64,000 bases of DNA from NCBI GenBank assembly GCA_963790875.1, contig CAWBQT010000024.1:1-64000 (forward strand), given 5' to 3'. This stretch comes from AP-15 sp963790875 (GTDB taxonomy: Bacteria; Pseudomonadota; Alphaproteobacteria; ATCC43930; CGMCC-115725). Below the pieces are notes generated by a model. It made no database searches. It saw only the letters and a list, made by a program, of their open reading frames with translations, and was not told the origin of the DNA. The first letter of the stretch is position 1. Each line of letters opens with the position of its first letter. Below are positions 44,418 to 53,242 of the stretch, in pieces. Position numbers and translations under genes: made by a program.

Positions 44418-45608
44418 CTACGGCCTCGAGGATCGTGCCGCCGAGGATTTTGCGATCGATTGACGCCCAAAGCCGGATCCGTTCGCACGCCTCATCCGCT
44501 GACCCCTATCGGGGCCTGAATTCGCAGTCAAAGGGGGGGGTGGCGGCTCGCCGCCGAAGATATCGGATAATGTCGACAACAGCCGGTCGATTTGCGCGTC
44601 GGTGCCCACAGTGATCCGCAGATAATCGGCTATGCGAGGAGCGGCAAAATGGCGGACGATCACCGCGCGCCGGCGAAGCGCGATTGTCAACGCCGCGCCG
44701 TCATGGGCGGGGTGGCGGGCGAAAACGAAATTGGCCGAGGATGGCAGGACTGCGAAGCCAAGCCGGACCAGTCCGCGGCTCAGCCGCTCGCGACCTTCGA
44801 TCACGCGCGTGCGGGCCGCTTGAAAATAGGCCTCGTCCGCAAGCGAGGCGATGGCGCCGGCTTGGGCGGGCCGCCCGACGGGATAGGAGTTGAAGCTGTC
44901 CTTCACACGGGTGAGCGCCTCGATCAGGTCGCGATCGCCGATCGCGTAGCCGACGCGCAGTCCGGCCAACGCTCGCGACTTCGACATGGTGTGCACCACC
45001 AGCAGGTTTGCATGAGAGGCGACCAGCGGGACGGCGGTCTCGGCTCCGAAATCGACATACGCCTCGTCGATCACCACGGGCGCGTCTGGATGTTCCTCCA
45101 AGAGGGTCGCGATCTCGCCACGCGACAGCGCTAGTCCAGTAGGGGCGTTTGGATTGGGCGCGATGATCGCGCCGGCCGACCGGCGATAGTCGGCGACACG
45201 GACCCGCATGGCCTCATCCAGCGGCACCGTTTCGTAGGCGATATCGAATAGCCGGCAATAGACTGGGTAGAAGCTGTAGGTGATGTCCGGGAAAAGCAAT
45301 GGCGCGTCGTGCTTGAGGAGGCCCGCAAAGGCGTGCGCCAGCACCTCGTCCGAGCCGTTGCCGACGAATACCTGCTCGGGTCGCACCCGATGGTAGCCGG
45401 CCAAGGCCGCTCGCAATTGGGTGGCCTGCGGATCCGGATAGAGACGCAGCGTGTCGGCCGCCTCGGCGCGGATCGCCGCCAATACGCGCGGCGAAGGACC
45501 TATCGGACTCTCATTGGTGTTGAGCTTGACCAGCTCTGCCATGTGGGTCTGTTCGCCTGGCACATAGGGCCTCAGGTCGTGCGTCAAGCGGCTCCAGAAA
45601 CGGCTCAT
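44418..45608 (-). CDS. hisC: Histidinol-phosphate aminotransferase HisC
   Basis: PLP-dependent class I/II aminotransferase, 396 residues. Landmarks are the N-terminal VKLNTNESPIGPSPRVLAAI, GNGSDEVLAHAF, IIAPNPNAPTGLALSRGEI, VVIDEAYVDFG, and the PLP lysine in TMSKSRALAGLRVGYAIG, plus the C-terminal YLRITVGTDAQIDRLL. The catalytic domain ends near DIFGGEPP, and about 40 further residues are Arg/Ser-rich and probably not conserved. It acts in histidine synthesis (or on aromatic amino acids in some species). No other his genes are nearby. Confidence 0.92.
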   Translation of the reverse strand: MSRFWSRLTHDLRPYVPGEQTHMAELVKLNTNESPIGPSPRVLAAIRAEAADTLRLYPDPQATQLRAALAGYHRVRPEQVFVGNGSDEVLAHAFAGLLKHDAPLLFPDITYSFYPVYCRLFDIAYETVPLDEAMRVRVADYRRSAGAIIAPNPNAPTGLALSRGEIATLLEEHPDAPVVIDEAYVDFGAETAVPLVASHANLLVVHTMSKSRALAGLRVGYAIGDRDLIEALTRVKDSFNSYPVGRPAQAGAIASLADEAYFQAARTRVIEGRERLSRGLVRLGFAVLPSSANFVFARHPAHDGAALTIALRRRAVIVRHFAAPRIADYLRITVGTDAQIDRLLSTLSDIFGGEPPPPPLTANSGPDRGQRMRRANGSGFGRQSIAKSSAARSSRP

Positions 45609-45932
45609 TTGTCACGCTCAGATTTCATCATCGTCGCAGCGCAATGCCCGCCATCGTCGGCGCTCGTTGCCGAGCTCGGTTCAGAGCCAGCGGAACCCTT
45701 CACCCGCCTCCCGGGCGAAGCCGGGGCCCATGTTGCCGCGGCACGAGCCTATGAACACTGCCAAGATGGCCGGCCCGTGCCTATCGGACAGCCCCTCATC
45801 GGGCTTCAGGGGGTCGTCGTTGACGATCGGATCGGCGCCCCGCCCATAGTGAGATGAAAAACGCTCTGAAAACGTCTGGCGACCCCGAGCGCGAAAGCGG
45901 TGCGTCAGGCTGTCTACAGCCCGGCCCAGATA
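45609..45932. other. Intergenic containing a terminase gene fragment
   Basis: About 320 bases between hisC and the B12-binding protein gene. The segment 45774-45846 closely matches the terminase large-subunit gene at about 60789-60865 (cctatcggacagcccctcat versus cctgtcggacagcgcctcct, continuing through cgggcttcag and cgatcggatcggcgcc). On the minus strand it encodes a degraded DDPLKPDEGLSDRH, the counterpart of DDPLKPEEALSDRH. The rest holds nothing recognisable. Confidence 0.65.
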
Positions 45933-46712
45933 TCAGCTAACTTGAACTGCGTTCTGGAGAGCCCGCAGTCCATCCGTGAGCGCGGCAGGGCCCGGTTGCA
46001 GGATAAGCGACGATTTGATTTCGCGAAGCGCACCGGTTTGAACCGCCGGCACCGACGCGAACCCTGGCCGTGCCGCCACCTTCTCCGGGCGAAATTTCTT
46101 GCCGCACCAGGAGCCGATAATGATGCCAGGGGCGCGGGCGATGATTTCCTCTGTGGTGACAATTCGTTCCTTCGCGGCCTTTCCGCCGGCGCGATCGGCG
46201 AAGATGTCGATCCCGCCCACCGCCTCGATCAGTTCCGAGACCCAGCCTATGCCGGAGATCATCGGCTGATCCCATTCCTCGAAATAGACCCTCGGCCGGT
46301 GCGGCAAGTGCACGCCTTGTTGGCGCGCCGTGGCAAGCCCGGCAGCCAGCTCGTCGGCGAGATCATCGGCGCGGTCTGCCGCCCCGACCATCGCTCCGAG
46401 CATGCGGATCATGGCGAGAATCCCGGCGACGGTGCGCTGGTTGAAGGCGTGAACATTGACGCCCTGGCGAACGAGCGCCGCCACAATGTCGGCCTGCAGG
46501 TCGGAGAAGGCGAGGACCAGATCCGGTCCTAGCGCGAGGATCTTCGGGATGTCCGCCGAGGTGAAGGCCGAGATCCTCGGCTTTTCACGGCGCGCCTCGG
46601 GCGGCCGCACGCAATAGCCGGAGATGCCCACAATACGGTGCTGCTCGCCGAGAAGATAAAGCGTTTCGACGGTCTCTTCGGTCAAGCAGACGATGCGCTC
46701 GGGCGGAAACAT
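45933..46712 (-). CDS. Cobalamin/siderophore-type substrate-binding protein (BtuF-like), no signal peptide
   Basis: 259 residues beginning MFPPERIVCLTEETVETLYL. The periplasmic-binding-protein class III fold is indicated by RIVCLTEETVETLYLLGEQH, IPKILALGPDLVLAFSDLQA, VNVHAFNQRTVAGILAMIRM and ARAPGIIIGSWCGKKF. No signal peptide is seen, although the family is normally periplasmic, so it either acts in the cytoplasm or lost its leader. It lies in the riboswitch-led operon with btuB and two unknown genes, which argues for cobalamin or a corrinoid as ligand. No BtuC/BtuD is present. Confidence 0.72.
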   Translation of the reverse strand: MFPPERIVCLTEETVETLYLLGEQHRIVGISGYCVRPPEARREKPRISAFTSADIPKILALGPDLVLAFSDLQADIVAALVRQGVNVHAFNQRTVAGILAMIRMLGAMVGAADRADDLADELAAGLATARQQGVHLPHRPRVYFEEWDQPMISGIGWVSELIEAVGGIDIFADRAGGKAAKERIVTTEEIIARAPGIIIGSWCGKKFRPEKVAARPGFASVPAVQTGALREIKSSLILQPGPAALTDGLRALQNAVQVS

Positions 46713-46742
46713 CTCACGCTCCGGTATTGGGGGGGAACGTCT

Positions 46743-47318
46743 CTAAACCGGAAAAGCTGCGGAAGAGCCACCGCGGCGTTCTACGGTGAGCGCTCTGCCG
46801 TAGCGCAAAATCTCATAGGCCCCGACGAGACCCACGGTCCACCCGATGTTCAAGAGGGCGACATGGCCGACGATCGCCGGCGTGAAATCGTCCCGGCCGC
46901 CCAGCGCGAAGCTTGCCAGGTAGACGCCGCCTTGGTAGATGGCGAACGCCGGAACAAAAGCGGCCCCCGTAGCGGTGATCTTGTTCTGGATCCCTAGCTG
47001 CAACATGGCGACGGCGGAGCCTGCGGCCGCCAAAGTCGCGGCGCCGATCGCCATGCCCCATAGGATCGTGTCGACCGTCCAGGGATAGCCCAGGACCCCG
47101 AAACCGATCGCCTGGTTCGCGAGCCAAACGGCCGCGATGGTGAAGAGAGCCGTCCGCGTCGACAACGCATAGGTTGCGGCGACGGCGAACGCCACGAAAG
47201 GCGTGATGCAGGCGAATTCCCAGCTGCTGACTGCAGAAATCGCGACCAGAAAGCCCGGCAACAACCACGATTGACGAAGAAGGGGTGGAAAAGAGCGACC
47301 CATGTGTTGATGCTCCAT
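46743..47318 (-). CDS. Integral membrane protein of the cobalamin-riboswitch operon
   Basis: 191 residues with five or six hydrophobic helices (e.g. WLLPGFLVAISAVSSWEFAC, ITPFVAFAVAATYAL, TALFTIAAVWLANQAIGFGV, WGMAIGAATLAAAGSAVAML). Size and layout recall S-components of ECF transporters or small accessory permeases, but I see no definitive motif. The operon position between a BtuF-like protein and a small conserved protein makes a corrinoid uptake role plausible. It starts 9 bases after the upstream gene and ends 30 bases before the BtuF-like gene. Confidence 0.6.
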   Translation of the reverse strand: MEHQHMGRSFPPLLRQSWLLPGFLVAISAVSSWEFACITPFVAFAVAATYALSTRTALFTIAAVWLANQAIGFGVLGYPWTVDTILWGMAIGAATLAAAGSAVAMLQLGIQNKITATGAAFVPAFAIYQGGVYLASFALGGRDDFTPAIVGHVALLNIGWTVGLVGAYEILRYGRALTVERRGGSSAAFPV

Positions 47319-47327
47319 CTGCGGAAT

Positions 47328-47906
47328 TCAGTGTGTGAAGCCTGTTCCCGAGCGGTCGAGCGGGTCGGGACCGGGCGATCCGGTCCACCGCGCGCGCAAT
47401 TCGTCCCATAGCGCCAAGCGCGACCAGTCCGGCTCTCGCAAGACCTTGTCGCCATCCGGCGACAGGAACGGGTTCGGCAGCAGGACCGTCAGCTGCTGCT
47501 CGCCGGCGCCGTTGAAGAGGCGCAGACCCCACGAGACCGGCGAGCCGGACCGGTCGAGGCGACGATAGAGTTCGGCACGGGAGGTCTGCCGGTGCCGACC
47601 CAGCGCCGGCGGCGTCGGCGCGTGATGCGGCCCGCGCGTCGGGCCGATGCAGATGTGGAAATGCGAGGCGCCAAATGCGACGGTGAGATATCCGTCCAGC
47701 ATCCCGAGATGCGTCGGCGCATGCGGCGCGCGGATCTCCCAGGCGGCGCCCTGGATCAACGGCCCGAACGTGATCGCCCGCCAGTGGTTCTCGAACACGT
47801 CGCGCAGCAGCGCTTCGAGGCTCGCCTCATCCGCCGGCAGCGGAAAGATGTCGACCGGCGCGCCGTCCGGCTCGGTGAGGCGCTGCGGCTCTGCTTGCGG
47901 GTTCAT
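47328..47906 (-). CDS. Conserved hypothetical protein of the cobalamin-riboswitch operon
   Basis: 192 residues starting MNPQAEPQRLTEPDG; its ATG overlaps the btuB stop (ATGA), so it is translationally coupled. A soluble protein with conserved-looking segments WRAITFGPLIQGAAWEIRAP, HLGMLDGYLTVAFGASHFHI, CIGPT and SWGLRLFNGAGEQQLTVLLP. The His-rich HFHICIGPTRGPHHAP could bind metal or cofactor (speculative). I do not recognise the family with certainty. Genes of this kind beside btuB suggest a corrinoid-related role. Confidence 0.6.
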   Translation of the reverse strand: MNPQAEPQRLTEPDGAPVDIFPLPADEASLEALLRDVFENHWRAITFGPLIQGAAWEIRAPHAPTHLGMLDGYLTVAFGASHFHICIGPTRGPHHAPTPPALGRHRQTSRAELYRRLDRSGSPVSWGLRLFNGAGEQQLTVLLPNPFLSPDGDKVLREPDWSRLALWDELRARWTGSPGPDPLDRSGTGFTH

Positions 47907-49889
47907 TGGCGACTCGTTCCTCCGCTTTGACCGGCAGACGCGCCTGGTCCAAGGGCGAGGCGCAGCCCGACATAGATGCCGAGCCCCGGGTGGTCATAAC
48001 CGAGCGGGTTTTGATACTGCCGATTGAGCAGATTGTCGATCCGGCCGAAGGCACTCACGCCGTGCCCGAGATCGTAGGATGCGGCTAGGTTGACGAGCGT
48101 GTAGGCGTTGGCCGGGATGCCCGACACGGTGGCGTCCCGGTCGGTATCGATCCACGGACCGACATAGAGGATGGTCGCGGTCGACGACAGTGGGGCGTTC
48201 ACCTGCCAATGTGCGCTGAGGCTCGCTTTGTTCTTGGGCCGGCGCAGCAATTCCTGTTGTGTGATATCGTCATCGGCAATCGTGAAGGCGTAATCGGCGC
48301 GCAATTTCAGCGCCTGCCGGGGCTGCACGGCGACGAAACTTTCGACGCCGTAGGTCGTCGCCCTGCCGATATTTACATACGAGGTCCCGGTATCGTTGAT
48401 CTCGATCAGATTGTCGATGTTGTTGTGAAACCAGGTGGCGCCGAAATCGACCTTCTGATGCAGCAAGGCCTGCTCGAAACCGGCATCATAGCCGAGGCTG
48501 GTTTCCGGCTTGAGGCTCGGGTTGGCGAAGAAATCGAATTGCGGGTAGTTGTCGTAGAGCTAATCGAGCGAGGGCGGATTGTACCCGGTGCCGACCGTTG
48601 CCTTGAGTTTGGTGCCGGTTTCCGGGATCAGATAGGCGGGTGCGAACCGATAGGTCGCCTTGCCGCCGAACTGGCTGTTGTCGTCGTAGCGCAGGCTGAT
48701 CGTATCGAAGAGGCGGTCGCTCCAGCTCGACTGGAGCTGGATATAGCCGGCATCGTTGGCGTAATGCGCGGCGGCCGGCGCGCTGTCGGCGAGCCAGTCA
48801 TATTCGTGCTCGCCGCCGAGCGTCAGGACCTTGCCCGGGCATCAGCTTGATGTTGCCTTGCCAGTTGAGCTTGACGCGGCCGCCGTCATAGTCGCTCGGA
48901 TCATTTCCCTCGAAGATCGTCGCCGCGTTCGGGTCGTCATAGCGGTTGTGGTAGCCGGTGTAGGCGAGGCCCCACTTCTCGTCGAAGCGTCCGTCGAACA
49001 GCGACAGGTGCGCCGTTTCGCGCAGGAACAATTCCTGCGTCGTGCCGATGGTCGGCGATGCCTCGGGTCCGAGGAAATCGTCCTCGGTAAAATGGTAGTC
49101 CGAGTTGATGTAGATCGCGGCCAGACCGACGTCGAAATTGTCGGTGAGATCGGCGCCGAGCCGAGTTCGACAAGGTCTCGTTGTCATAGGAAATCGGTGT
49201 TCACCGGGGGGCCGGTCAACACCAGCCCGGGCGGCCTGACCGGCGTGTCGTCCGCGCTGAAATGGGCGGCATTGAATTCATAGTGGAACGGGCCGGTCGA
49301 ACCGCTGGCATTGGCATATTGGTTGAAGGTGCCGAACGAGCCGCCCTCGAGGGTGCCGGTCAGGGCCGCCGGCCCTGACCCGGCCTTGGTGATGATGTTG
49401 ATGACGCCGCCGATCGCATCGGCGCCGTAGAGCCCGCTTTGCGGGCCGCGCAGCACCTCGATGCGGGCAATGTTCGAGGTCAGGATGTTGGCGAGATTGA
49501 GCGAGCCGTCGGGCGAGCTCGGATCGCCGACATCGATGCCGTCGATCAGGACTTTGACCTGGTTGGCATCCGTGCCGCGCATATAGACCGAGGTCGTGGC
49601 GCCGGGCCCGCCGGTCTGGACGACGTTGAGGCCGGGCACATCGGCGAGCGCGTCGGGCAGCGTGCGTTCCTGCTTTTGCTCGATCTCCTCGGCGGTGATC
49701 ACGGTGATGCTGCTGACGACCTCGCTCTCCGGCGTCGGCAGCCGGGTCGCGGTGACGACGACCGGGCCCAAAGTCATCTCTTCGGGCGGTGCCTCCTGCG
49801 CCGCAACGCGCGAGCAGACGACGATTTCAACGAGGAAGAACAGGACGACGGCGGGGATCGCCGAACCCGGCAGGACGCGGAACGAGCAT
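47903..49889 (-). pseudogene. btuB: Degraded TonB-dependent vitamin B12 receptor (btuB)
   Basis: All parts of a BtuB-like outer-membrane receptor are present but not in one frame. The start ATG (49889) is out of frame with the signal-like IPAVVLFFLVEIVVCSRVAA. The plug follows (TLGPVVVTATRLPTPESEVV, VYMRGTDANQVKVLIDGIDV, VEVLRGPQSGLYGADAIGG-type). Shifts occur near 49188, near 49165 and near 48838. An amber TAG interrupts the barrel at about 48560 (NPPSLD*LYDNYPQFDF). The end (YDLGHGVSAFGRIDNLLNRQ) is intact. A cobalamin riboswitch precedes it. The downstream genes remain open. Confidence 0.88.
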
Positions 49890-49997
49890 CGAGACCTCGC
49901 GGCGACCGTGACACGTCACCGCGAACCAAAGCCGTCCCCGCGCCCTCAGCGAGCCGGAACGAACCCCATTGGTGCACCCCGTCCAATGTGTCCGCGC

Positions 49998-50172
49998 GTG
50001 ACCACGTCGACGGCACGTCTCCTGGCTCGCGGGTCACTGCTTTGGCCGCCTTCCCGGTTGCCCAGTGGCGTAAATGGCGCTCGGCTCACCGCCTACAGTT
50101 GCGGGGGCAGCCGCGGCTTCGGGCTCGTGCCCTGACCGCGTTCCCTTTCAATCCCCGAGGGGAACCGTCAAG
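49998..50172 (-). promoter_or_regulatory. Cobalamin riboswitch
   Basis: Read on the minus strand, the leader contains the conserved elements in order: GAAAGGGAACGCGGT; CGAGCCCGAAGCCGCGGCTG; CCCCCGCAACTGTAGGCGGT; GCCACTGGG; CCGGGAAGGCGGCCAAAGC; and the B12 box AGCCAGGAGACGTGCC (complement 50012-50027). It lies about 110 bases upstream of the btuB start. Cobalamin binding normally represses the downstream genes. Confidence 0.95.
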
Positions 50173-50216
50173 ACGATGGTCTCACTCGCGGTTTCGCGCG
50201 TCAACTTCCCGACATC

Positions 50217-50676
50217 TAGCGCGAGAAGGTGACCGGCACGCGGGCCGACCGGCGCGAGTTCAACCCGATGCTCGCCAAGCTGGCCCCCGGCGATGTGGTG
50301 ACGGTGACGCGGATCGACCGGCTCGCGCGCAGCACGTTCGGCCTATTCGGCATTGTCAAGCGCATCGTGGACGCCAAGGCGCAGTTTCGATCCTTGGCGG
50401 GAACCGTGGGCGGGCACCGGCACCAGCACCGAGCGCTTGATGCTCGCGGTACTCGGCGGCCTGGCCGAGGTTGAACGCGACCTCATCCGCACGCGCACGC
50501 CGAGGGCAGGAGCCGTGCCAAGGCCCGAGGAAAGCACATGGGCCGACCCCTTTCCCGACGCCGGCACGGCAGAAGGAGGCCACCACACGGCGCGCGCTGG
50601 GCGCTGCATTGCAGGAATTGGCCGACAGCTACGACCGCAGCATATCCACCATACGTTGCGCGACGAGAGCGGCGTG
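50217..50676 (+). pseudogene. Remnant of a serine recombinase (resolvase/invertase)
   Basis: Three frames together give most of a resolvase. REKVTGTRADRREFNPMLAK and GDVVTVTRIDRLARSTFGLF come in one frame. STERLMLAVLGGLAEVERDL continues IRTRT in a second. A third gives ARGKHMGRP-like text and ALGAALQELADSYDRSISTI. The catalytic-serine N-terminus is missing, and a TAG precedes the first piece. The remnant lies immediately beside the 5' end of the cobalamin riboswitch. Confidence 0.85.
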
Positions 50677-51470
50677 AGCAGCGGGAAGGAACAAGCGCGC
50701 GCGTATGATCCGGGAAAGCGCGGACTGGAAGAAACCCCATCTTCCGGACACGCCGTGGTTTGGCCGAAAGGAAGACCCCGGCCGAATGATCCGGGCAATC
50801 CGGGCTTCCCTTCCACCTCATACGAGGCGACCAGTTGCCGGCCTGATCACGGGTGATTTGCTCCAACCCGCGACTGCACTAACAACGAAGAGAAATCCAA
50901 TAGGGTTCCGGGGAGTCCCGAGAGCCATAATATTGTCACAGCGATAAGCATATCAAAGCCGGCGACGAGCAAATGGCCGCCGCGGACCCGCTGTACTGAG
51001 AGATGCCTGTGCTCTTGCCTGAAATTTTTAGGAGGAGCGCATGCTTCCCGCGGTTCCCATCTCGGCTGATCACGCAGGGCGCTCGAGCATGGGCTCGGGC
51101 ATGGCGCGCCGCGCCATGCACGACATAGGCGCCGGCGGAAAGTCCGATGCGACACTTCCCCGGACCGGCCGGGCCTGCGCCCATCCATCGTTTGGCTAGA
51201 GAGGGTGTTAAAACGTCCTTTTGTTACTGGAAGGCTACAGGTTGGATCGTTCTGCCCAAATATTGTGTCCGCAGCGGTCAAATGACAGCGCGGACGGCGA
51301 AGGATATCGGAGCGCCGAGCCGACCTGCTCCGCAAAGTGAAACGCTCCGCCCCGCCGGGGCTCAACTGGCCGCCTCGCTGCCTCGATTCGCCCCCCTTGG
51401 TCGGCGCGCCGAGCGGCGCAAAGCGCCGGCGGATGGCCCCGCCCAGTTTCGGCTCAACTTCTCGCTGCGC
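50677..51470. other. Accessory intergenic stretch without a recognisable gene
   Basis: About 790 bases. Short ORFs exist on both strands but none shows convincing codon bias or a known product. Composition is patchy, with AT-richer parts around 50880-50960 and 51195-51280, as expected for decayed mobile DNA beside the resolvase remnant. Confidence 0.45.
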
Positions 51471-51650
51471 CTACTTGATCAGTCGGTCGATATCAGCATC
51501 GGTAAGACCGGCGGCGACAACGCGCACCCGCGATTTTCGCCGCGCCAGGGCCAGCCCCTCGGCCGGCTCGATGATGATCGACATCGGTTCGTCGGGACCG
51601 ACGGCCTGGCGCAGCAACTCGGCGGTGACCGGCGACGGTTCGTCTCGTTG
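51471..51650 (-). pseudogene. Small start-less frame downstream of the antitoxin gene
   Basis: The minus-strand frame ending at TAG (51471-51473) reads DEPSPVTAELLRQAVGPDEP, then MSIIIEPAEGLALARRKSRV, then RVVAAGLTDADIDRLIK. It has good codon bias, but no ATG, GTG or TTG start could be found upstream before it overlaps the antitoxin gene. The ending resembles small antitoxin-like or RHH-neighbour proteins (VAAGLTDADI). Probably a coupled small gene that has lost its start through an indel. Confidence 0.4.
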
Positions 51651-51672
51651 ACGTCGGACGGCGGCATGGACT

Positions 51673-51906
51673 TTAGCCTGGCTTGGCTTCCAAGGCGCGG
51701 CGCACGCCCTCCGGGTCGCGCGCGATTACGGTGAGGTAGGCGCGCGCCGGCTGGCCGGGTTCCGAACGGCCTTGCTCCCAATCGCGCAGCGTACCGATCG
51801 GGATGTGATAGCGTCCGGCAAATTCCTCCTGCATGAGGCCCAGCGCCCGGCACAGCGTCTCGGCCCGCGGCACCTTGCGCGCCCGTCGGAAGTCTTCCTC
51901 GGTCAT
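51673..51906 (-). CDS. HTH-type antitoxin/regulator
   Basis: 77 residues from the ATG at 51906 (MTEEDFRRARKVPRAETLCR); the open frame continues upstream, so the start is not certain. It contains an XRE-type helix-turn-helix: LMQEEFAGRYHIPIGTLRDW followed by EQGRSEPGQPARAYLTVIAR. Such proteins commonly sit next to BrnT- or HigB-type toxins and act as antitoxin and autorepressor. A BrnT-like remnant lies directly upstream, which fits. Confidence 0.72.
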   Translation of the reverse strand: MTEEDFRRARKVPRAETLCRALGLMQEEFAGRYHIPIGTLRDWEQGRSEPGQPARAYLTVIARDPEGVRRALEAKPG

Positions 51907-52009
51907 CGGCCCCGCGTCGGGATCGGCGACGGCCGCCGCCGCGACCTCCGTTTTCGCGCTCCGTGTAGGTGACGCACAGGCGCCGTAAGCCGCAAGTTCG
52001 TCGGTCCAT

Positions 52010-52123
52010 TCATGGCGAACGGATCGGCAACACCTTGACCGCTTCGTCAAAGGTGATGCCGTGATCGCGCAGATTCTCGGCTGCCTTCGCAGCGCGCCAC
52101 CCAAAGTCCGCATCCGGGATGGA
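52010..52123 (-). pseudogene. Remnant of a BrnT-type toxin
   Basis: A 37-codon frame reads PDADFGWRAAKAAENLRDHG, ITFDEAVKVLPIRSP, then stop. This matches the start of BrnT (DUF497) toxins (pattern: F.WD..KA..NLR.HG..F.EA). No start codon is present, and the toxin's middle is missing. A shifted frame just downstream contains LCVTYTEREN, like the later BrnT strand. The toxin is therefore probably inactive while the HTH antitoxin gene stays open. Confidence 0.65.
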
Positions 52124-52124
52124 T

Positions 52125-52139
52125 TACGGGAATCCCGTA
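52125..52139. promoter_or_regulatory. 15-bp palindrome TACGGGAATCCCGTA, likely operator of the toxin-antitoxin unit
   Basis: A palindrome with a single central base lies directly at the 5' edge of the BrnT-like remnant, within an AT-richer promoter-like region (52130-52180). Type II toxin-antitoxin operons are usually autoregulated through such sites. Confidence 0.5.
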
Positions 52140-52432
52140 TATTTTGCAAGCGTCTAGTGTGATATGAGACGTAATCACGAGCAGGCAAGAGTAGAGATCG
52201 CTACGAGGGATTGACGGCAGTTGCCCCCACTGCCGTCGCTCGCGGCAGTGCTTGGGACCGGCTTGTTCGATGGGAAAGCCGACCTTATCCCGTCGTGCAC
52301 TCCGGCGCTCCTCAGTATAGGATTGCCGAATTAGGGAGAGCGCGCCCTGCTGCCGGAGTGGGGCTGGTGAACCACCGCCTTGCCGCCGATGTTGGGGTCT
52401 TCGCTGGAGAGGCCGACGTAGGAGCTGTGATC

Positions 52433-53242
52433 ATGGCTGAAACGATCGCTCCGGAGGACGTGAGGCTCCGCTATGTCAGCCTCGCCGAGGCGAAGACCCT
52501 GCCGGGGTTGCGGTTGATCCTCGGCGCGCGAGCGATCCCGGGCCCGTGGCGCGAGGCCTGCAAGGCAATCTTCCACGTCAAGCAGGTCTCCTATGTGCCG
52601 GTCGCCTCGCGCGGCGCCGACGGCAGCGACAGCGAACTTTATGACTGGACCGCGCAGCGCAGCGCTCCCGTCGCGATCTGGAACGACGAACGACCGCGCT
52701 CGACCTGGATCGAGCAATTGTACCTGGCCGAGCGCCTCGCGCCGGAGCCGGCATTGATCCCCGCGGCCATCGACGACCGCGTGGCGATGTTCGGCTATGC
52801 TAACGAGCTGGCCGGCGAAAACGGCTTCGGCTGGTCGAAGCGGCTGACGATGATCCACCAGGGCGTCACCGGCGGCGACGAGGCGGCGCGGGCTGGCTGG
52901 CGGCTGTTCGGCGGCAAATATGGCTACAGCGCCGCGGCGGCCGTGGCGGCGCCGGTCCGGATGGCCGAGGTTCTGAACTGCCTCGCTGCGCTGCTGCAGC
53001 GTCAGCGCGCCGCCGGCAGCCGTTTCCTCATTGGCGACCGACTGTCAGCATTGGACATATACTGGGCGACCTTCGCCGCTCTGATCGACCCGTTGCCACC
53101 AAATCTGTGCCCGATGGGTAGCGCCTTTCGCGAGCACTACATCGAGCGCGACCCAGCAGTCGTCGCCGCGGCATCGCCGCAGCTGATGCAGCACCGCGAC
53201 TTCATCTACCGAGAATACCTCGAACTCCCGATCGTCTTCTGA
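52433..53242 (+). CDS. Glutathione S-transferase-like protein
   Basis: 269 residues from the ATG at 52433 (MAETIAPEDVRLRYVSLAEA), with GGAG upstream; earlier codons in the open frame look non-coding. The N-terminal thioredoxin-like half contains LRLILGARAIPGPWREACKA (in place of the usual Cys/Ser-P motif), VPVASRGAD and RSAPVAIWNDERPRSTWIEQ, followed by an all-helical C-terminal half with FLIGDRLSALDIYWATFAAL, the GST N-capping/hydrophobic-staple region. The active-site residue is unclear, so enzyme activity is uncertain. Confidence 0.72.
   Translation: MAETIAPEDVRLRYVSLAEAKTLPGLRLILGARAIPGPWREACKAIFHVKQVSYVPVASRGADGSDSELYDWTAQRSAPVAIWNDERPRSTWIEQLYLAERLAPEPALIPAAIDDRVAMFGYANELAGENGFGWSKRLTMIHQGVTGGDEAARAGWRLFGGKYGYSAAAAVAAPVRMAEVLNCLAALLQRQRAAGSRFLIGDRLSALDIYWATFAALIDPLPPNLCPMGSAFREHYIERDPAVVAAASPQLMQHRDFIYREYLELPIVF

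Noticed and set aside
48555..48565. Amber codon in btuB as possible recoding (pyrrolysine-like)
   Set aside because: No Pyl genes are seen, the site is not a known recoded position, and the gene also has several frameshifts.
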